This document shows, one piece after another, positions 60,647-64,000 of a stretch of 64,000 nt of DNA. How positions within the stretch are numbered: position 1 is the stretch's first letter; each line of letters starts with the position of its first letter. The notes below the pieces were generated by a model, which was not told the origin of the DNA, made no database searches, and worked only from the letters and a program-made list of their open reading frames with translations. The stretch comes from an uncultured Methanomicrobiales archaeon (GTDB lineage: Archaea > Halobacteriota > Methanomicrobia > Methanomicrobiales > Methanospirillaceae). Where the stretch lies: the NCBI GenBank assembly GCA_903832665.1, contig CAILCG010000014.1, forward strand, positions 398,581 to 462,580. The letters are read 5' to 3'. Made by a program: the position numbers and the translations under genes.

Positions 60647-61419
60647 ATGAACAGATCGTTCGTTCCAATCCTTTGTGCATGTGCCCTGATCGCTGCCGCC
60701 TTTGTGGCTGGATGTACAAACGCTCAGCAAGGAAGCGTCGCCACAGGGACCACACCTATGCCAGGCAGCATGACCGCTGTCATCGCCGGGGGAAAATCGT
60801 ACTCGGCATATATCGCAGCCCCGGTCACTGCGGGTAAGCATCCCAGACTGGTTCTCCTTCACTCATTCAACGGGCTTGAACCAGGATACAAGGACTTGTG
60901 CAACCGGCCGGTGACGGATATGTTGTCATTGCCCCGGAATGGCAGACATTCAACCAGCGGGCTGGCGATCCCGAAGTGGAGCAGGTGGTCAGATCTTCAA
61001 TCGCCGCTCTCCAGTCACGATCCGATGTTGACAGTACAAAACTGAGCCTTACGGGATTCTGCGCCGGGGGAAGGTTCACGATGCTCTTCCTCCCCCAGAT
61101 GAAAGAATTTAAATCCGGTGTCGCATGGTACGGATTTCCGTACAATGGCGGATTTACCAATGATACCACGCCCAAATCCCATATCAGGGAACTCAGTGTC
61201 CCAATATTGATGATTCACGGTTCACGGGACATGGCAAGCCCCGTAACCGATATTTACAATTATTCAAAAGAACTCGATACTGCGGATAAGTACTTCGAAC
61301 TGAAAGTCTACCAGGGAAAGCCCCACGGGTCCATGATCGCAAACGGCAGTCTCGTACGGGAAGACTTTGCGGATAATGCCTATGCAGAGATGATCCGGTT
61401 CTTCCAGAGAAAACTCTGA
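60647..61419 (+). pseudogene. dienelactone hydrolase-like lipoprotein, frameshifted near 60895
   Basis: Lipobox 'AAFVAGCTN', 'PRLVLLHSFNGLEPGYKDL' then shifted frame '(V)QPAGDGYVVIAPEWQTFNQRAGDPEVEQ...LTGFCAGGRFTMLF'. Confidence 0.8.
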
Positions 61420-61474
61420 TATTATCTTTTTATGCGGGAACATGAAGGAATTCGAGGATGGATGAGTAAACCCG

Positions 61475-62301
61475 TCAGAGGGTATGATCCTTCATCCCGG
61501 TGAGTTCCTCCGCCATCTTCCAGAGCCGGTCCTGAACATTACGATCGTGAGAAAGGGCAGAAGATCGTGCCGGCTTGCGGTTTTCAAAGTACTTTCCCGA
61601 GATATCCGCTGCTTCCGGAGAGGATGCAAGCCAGATCGAGGTCTGGGCCCCTTCTTCCGGTGTGATGGTCGAGATACCGGGGGCCGCTGCCCGGGATAGT
61701 TTGGTATCGACAACCCCGGGGTAAAGGCAGTTGGCGGTGACATTCGATCCGATGAGCAGCCGGGCAAGACTATAGGTGAACACTACATCAGCAAACTTTG
61801 AGAGGGAGTACGCACCCCACGGATCATAGAGCGGTTCGGTGGGCAAATTCTCCCAGTCAATCCGGTCAACATCCAGGTGAGCACTGGAAGCCACCGTGAC
61901 TATGCGGGCTTCAGGACTTTTCCGGAGAATGGGAAGCAGCAGGTTCGTGAGAAGGAAAGGACCAAGATAATTTACGGCAAATGTCATTTCGATACCCTCT
62001 TTGGTAAGGTGCCGGTTCTTCTGGTACGTTCCCGCGTTGTTGACCAGAACATCCAGGCGGGACCAGCGCGAAGTGAGATCTCCTGCCATACGGCGAACCT
62101 GATCCGTATGGGCGTAACCTGCGATAACCAGATCGGGTCGTCCCACGCCGATCTTCTCTTCAAATTCCCGCTGTACCTTCTTTCCTTTTTTTCATCCCTC
62201 GCGTGAAGGATCACTTCGGCTCCTCCCGCTGCAAGCCCGGCTGCAGTAGCTTTTCCGATTCCATCCGTTGACCCCGTAATCAGAATGAGCGGTTGTGCCA
62301 T
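61475..62301 (-). pseudogene. short-chain dehydrogenase/reductase, frameshifted near 62190
   Basis: 'MAQPLILITGSTDGIGKATAAGLAAGGAEVILHARDEKK' then shifted frame 'GRPDLVIAGYAHTDQVRRMAGDLTSRWSRLDVLVNNAGTYQ...YSLSKFAD'; frames joinable by one base at an A7 run. Confidence 0.8.
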
Positions 62302-62508
62302 GCGGGCGAGTATCAGAGTAAGGAATGAAAAACGTATCGGATACGGTAATCTTTCATTCAAATTTTTTTTCGCAATGATCCAGAGTTATTCGGAAAATTT
62401 CTAAAGGATGTCGATGTTTCAAGTGGATTTTCTCAAAATGAGATTTGCACAAATTTATTTATTGAGTAAACAAGTATGGAGATTCCAAATAGTTAACGGA
62501 GTGATAAA

Positions 62509-63396
62509 ATGCCATATATTACCGTTGGTAAAGAAAATACGGGAAATATCGATCTCTATTATGAAGATCATGGTTCGGGCAGACCCGTTGTCCTGATTCA
62601 TGGATGGCCGTTGTCAGGAGATTCATGGGAAAAACAGGTTCCGGTACTGTTGGATGCAGGATACTGGGTGATCGCATATGATCGCAGGGGATTTGGGCGT
62701 TCAAGTCACACGTCATCGGATTACAATTATGACACGTTTGCCGAAGATCTGAATATGATCCTGGTAAATCTTGAGCTGAACGATGTATCCCTAGTCGGAT
62801 TCTCTATGGGTGGGGGAGAAGTTGCCCGGTATCTTGGTACGTTTGGCGATAGACGCATCAGGAATGTTGCATTTATCTCAGCGGTACCGCCGTTTCTCCT
62901 GAAGACCGATGACAATCCCTCTGGCGTTGACGGAAGCGTTTTTGATGGAATACGGCAGGCAATTGTTGAGGACCGGCCAAAATTCCTTTCGCAGTTCTTC
63001 CACGATTTCTATAATGTGGATGTTCTGGGAAAGACCAGGATCAGCGAGCAGGCTGTGCAGATGAGCTGGACAGTCGGGGCCGGTGCATCGGCTGCCGCGA
63101 CGCTGGATTGTGTTACCGCCTGGATGACTGACTTCCGGGACGATCTTTCTGCCATTCATGTGCCGACACTCATTGTCCATGGAGATGCGGACCGGATTGT
63201 CCCATTCTCGGCATCGGGAAAACGTATGCACGAACTGATCGAAGGAAGCCGCCTTGTTGTGGTGAAGGGCGCCCCTCATGGCCTGAACTGGACCCATGCG
63301 GCCGAACTCAACCACGCGTTACTAGATTTCCTGAAAATTGGTGCTGCACATAAAAAATCGGACTCAATTGATGCAAAGCCAAAGGGAAGACGCTGA
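62509..63396 (+). CDS. alpha/beta hydrolase (non-heme chloroperoxidase-like)
   Basis: 'PVVLIHGWPLSGDSWEKQVPVLLDAGYWVIAYDRRGFGRSS', 'LVGFSMGGGEVARYLG'. Confidence 0.88.
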   Translation: MPYITVGKENTGNIDLYYEDHGSGRPVVLIHGWPLSGDSWEKQVPVLLDAGYWVIAYDRRGFGRSSHTSSDYNYDTFAEDLNMILVNLELNDVSLVGFSMGGGEVARYLGTFGDRRIRNVAFISAVPPFLLKTDDNPSGVDGSVFDGIRQAIVEDRPKFLSQFFHDFYNVDVLGKTRISEQAVQMSWTVGAGASAAATLDCVTAWMTDFRDDLSAIHVPTLIVHGDADRIVPFSASGKRMHELIEGSRLVVVKGAPHGLNWTHAAELNHALLDFLKIGAAHKKSDSIDAKPKGRR

Positions 63397-63423
63397 TTAT
63401 CCATCATAATACAGGTGAACAGC

Positions 63424-63843
63424 ATGACAGAACAACACGCATTCGGAAACCTAATTTATACGTATGACGCAGCAGCCGGGGAAGCTCTCGGCAAGCGTGA
63501 GAGCCACACCCCGAAGATTGAGGTGCCGGCTGTCGTAAAGCCCGATGAACAATTCGCCCTGAAGGTTACCGTTGGTCCCCACCCGAATACGATTGAGCAT
63601 TCGATCCGGTGGATCCTGGTCATGTTCGAAGAGGAGGGACGGGCATTCAATCCGGTTTTCCTTGGGAAAGTATCCCTGAATCCCGGGACCTCACAACCGG
63701 AAATAATCCTTAATGTAAAATTGCAGAAAGGAGGAATTATCCACGCGGTTGAGTACTGTAACCTTCATGGACTGTGGTCAGGAAAGAAAGAGATCAAAAT
63801 CCATCAAACTCTTTTATTTCATAGATGTGTGTTTTCGGTTTAA
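63424..63843 (+). CDS. desulfoferrodoxin / class II superoxide reductase family
   Basis: 'ESHTPKIEVP', 'VGPHPNTIEHSIRWI', 'VEYCNLHGLWSGKKEIKI' Fe-ligand His/Cys pattern; C-terminal tail beyond KEIKI looks adventitious. Confidence 0.85.
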   Translation: MTEQHAFGNLIYTYDAAAGEALGKRESHTPKIEVPAVVKPDEQFALKVTVGPHPNTIEHSIRWILVMFEEEGRAFNPVFLGKVSLNPGTSQPEIILNVKLQKGGIIHAVEYCNLHGLWSGKKEIKIHQTLLFHRCVFSV

Positions 63844-63900
63844 CTGCTGGGTTCGGAATGAGACCAGGTGTTTCCCGAAAGCTATGGCCGCTATCGCCAA
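63831..63900 (-). rRNA. partial 5S rRNA-like sequence (5' part only)
   Basis: Reverse strand TTGGCGATAGCGGCCATAGCTTTCGGGAAACACCTGGTCTCATTCCGAACCCAGCAGTTAAACCGAAAAC resembles 5S helix I 5' side plus helices II/III; the expected 3' half is absent. Confidence 0.6.
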
Positions 63901-64000
63901 ATGTATCAGACAGGTCATGAACCTGAAGCTGCCGTGAGCAGGATGAACATAATCAGAATCGAACGAACAGCTTCGCTCGTGGGTAAGAAATACTACAAGA

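Overview
64 kb window that reads as a methanogenic archaeon chromosome, probably Methanomicrobiales/Methanoregula-like (inference from gene content: mfnA, archaeal DNA ligase, NreA, METTL5-like and Dph2 genes, AOR, tungstate ABC transporter). Recognisable blocks: a corrinoid/iron ABC locus with an embedded TIM-barrel gene (0.1-4.2 kb); a Co/Ni transport locus with a cbiM-CDF junction (4.7-7 kb); two compact minus-strand operons of proteins I cannot assign (7.2-9.0 kb and 9.65-11.7 kb); tungstate ABC permease/ATPase (12.9-14.7 kb); lig/nreA (21-23.8 kb); a radical SAM/B12 protein paired with an unknown protein (26.2-28.4 kb); tRNA-Val; sensory proteins; a pentameric ligand-gated ion channel-like protein (32.3 kb); AOR (37 kb); a papain-like protease (41.6 kb); serA; an overlapping ppsA-mfnA-hpt-dph2-METTL5 operon (44.9-50.4 kb); transporters and hydrolases; a PEGA-repeat surface protein; a superoxide reductase running into a truncated 5S rRNA-like sequence (63.8 kb). 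Accessory genes carry many frameshifts or in-frame stops while the housekeeping genes are intact, which suggests either active pseudogenisation or local sequence error. The best candidates for undescribed biology are the 9.65-11.7 kb tandem-paralog cluster, the 7.2-9.0 kb operon, and the radical SAM plus partner pair. No CRISPR array or recognisable transposase was seen.
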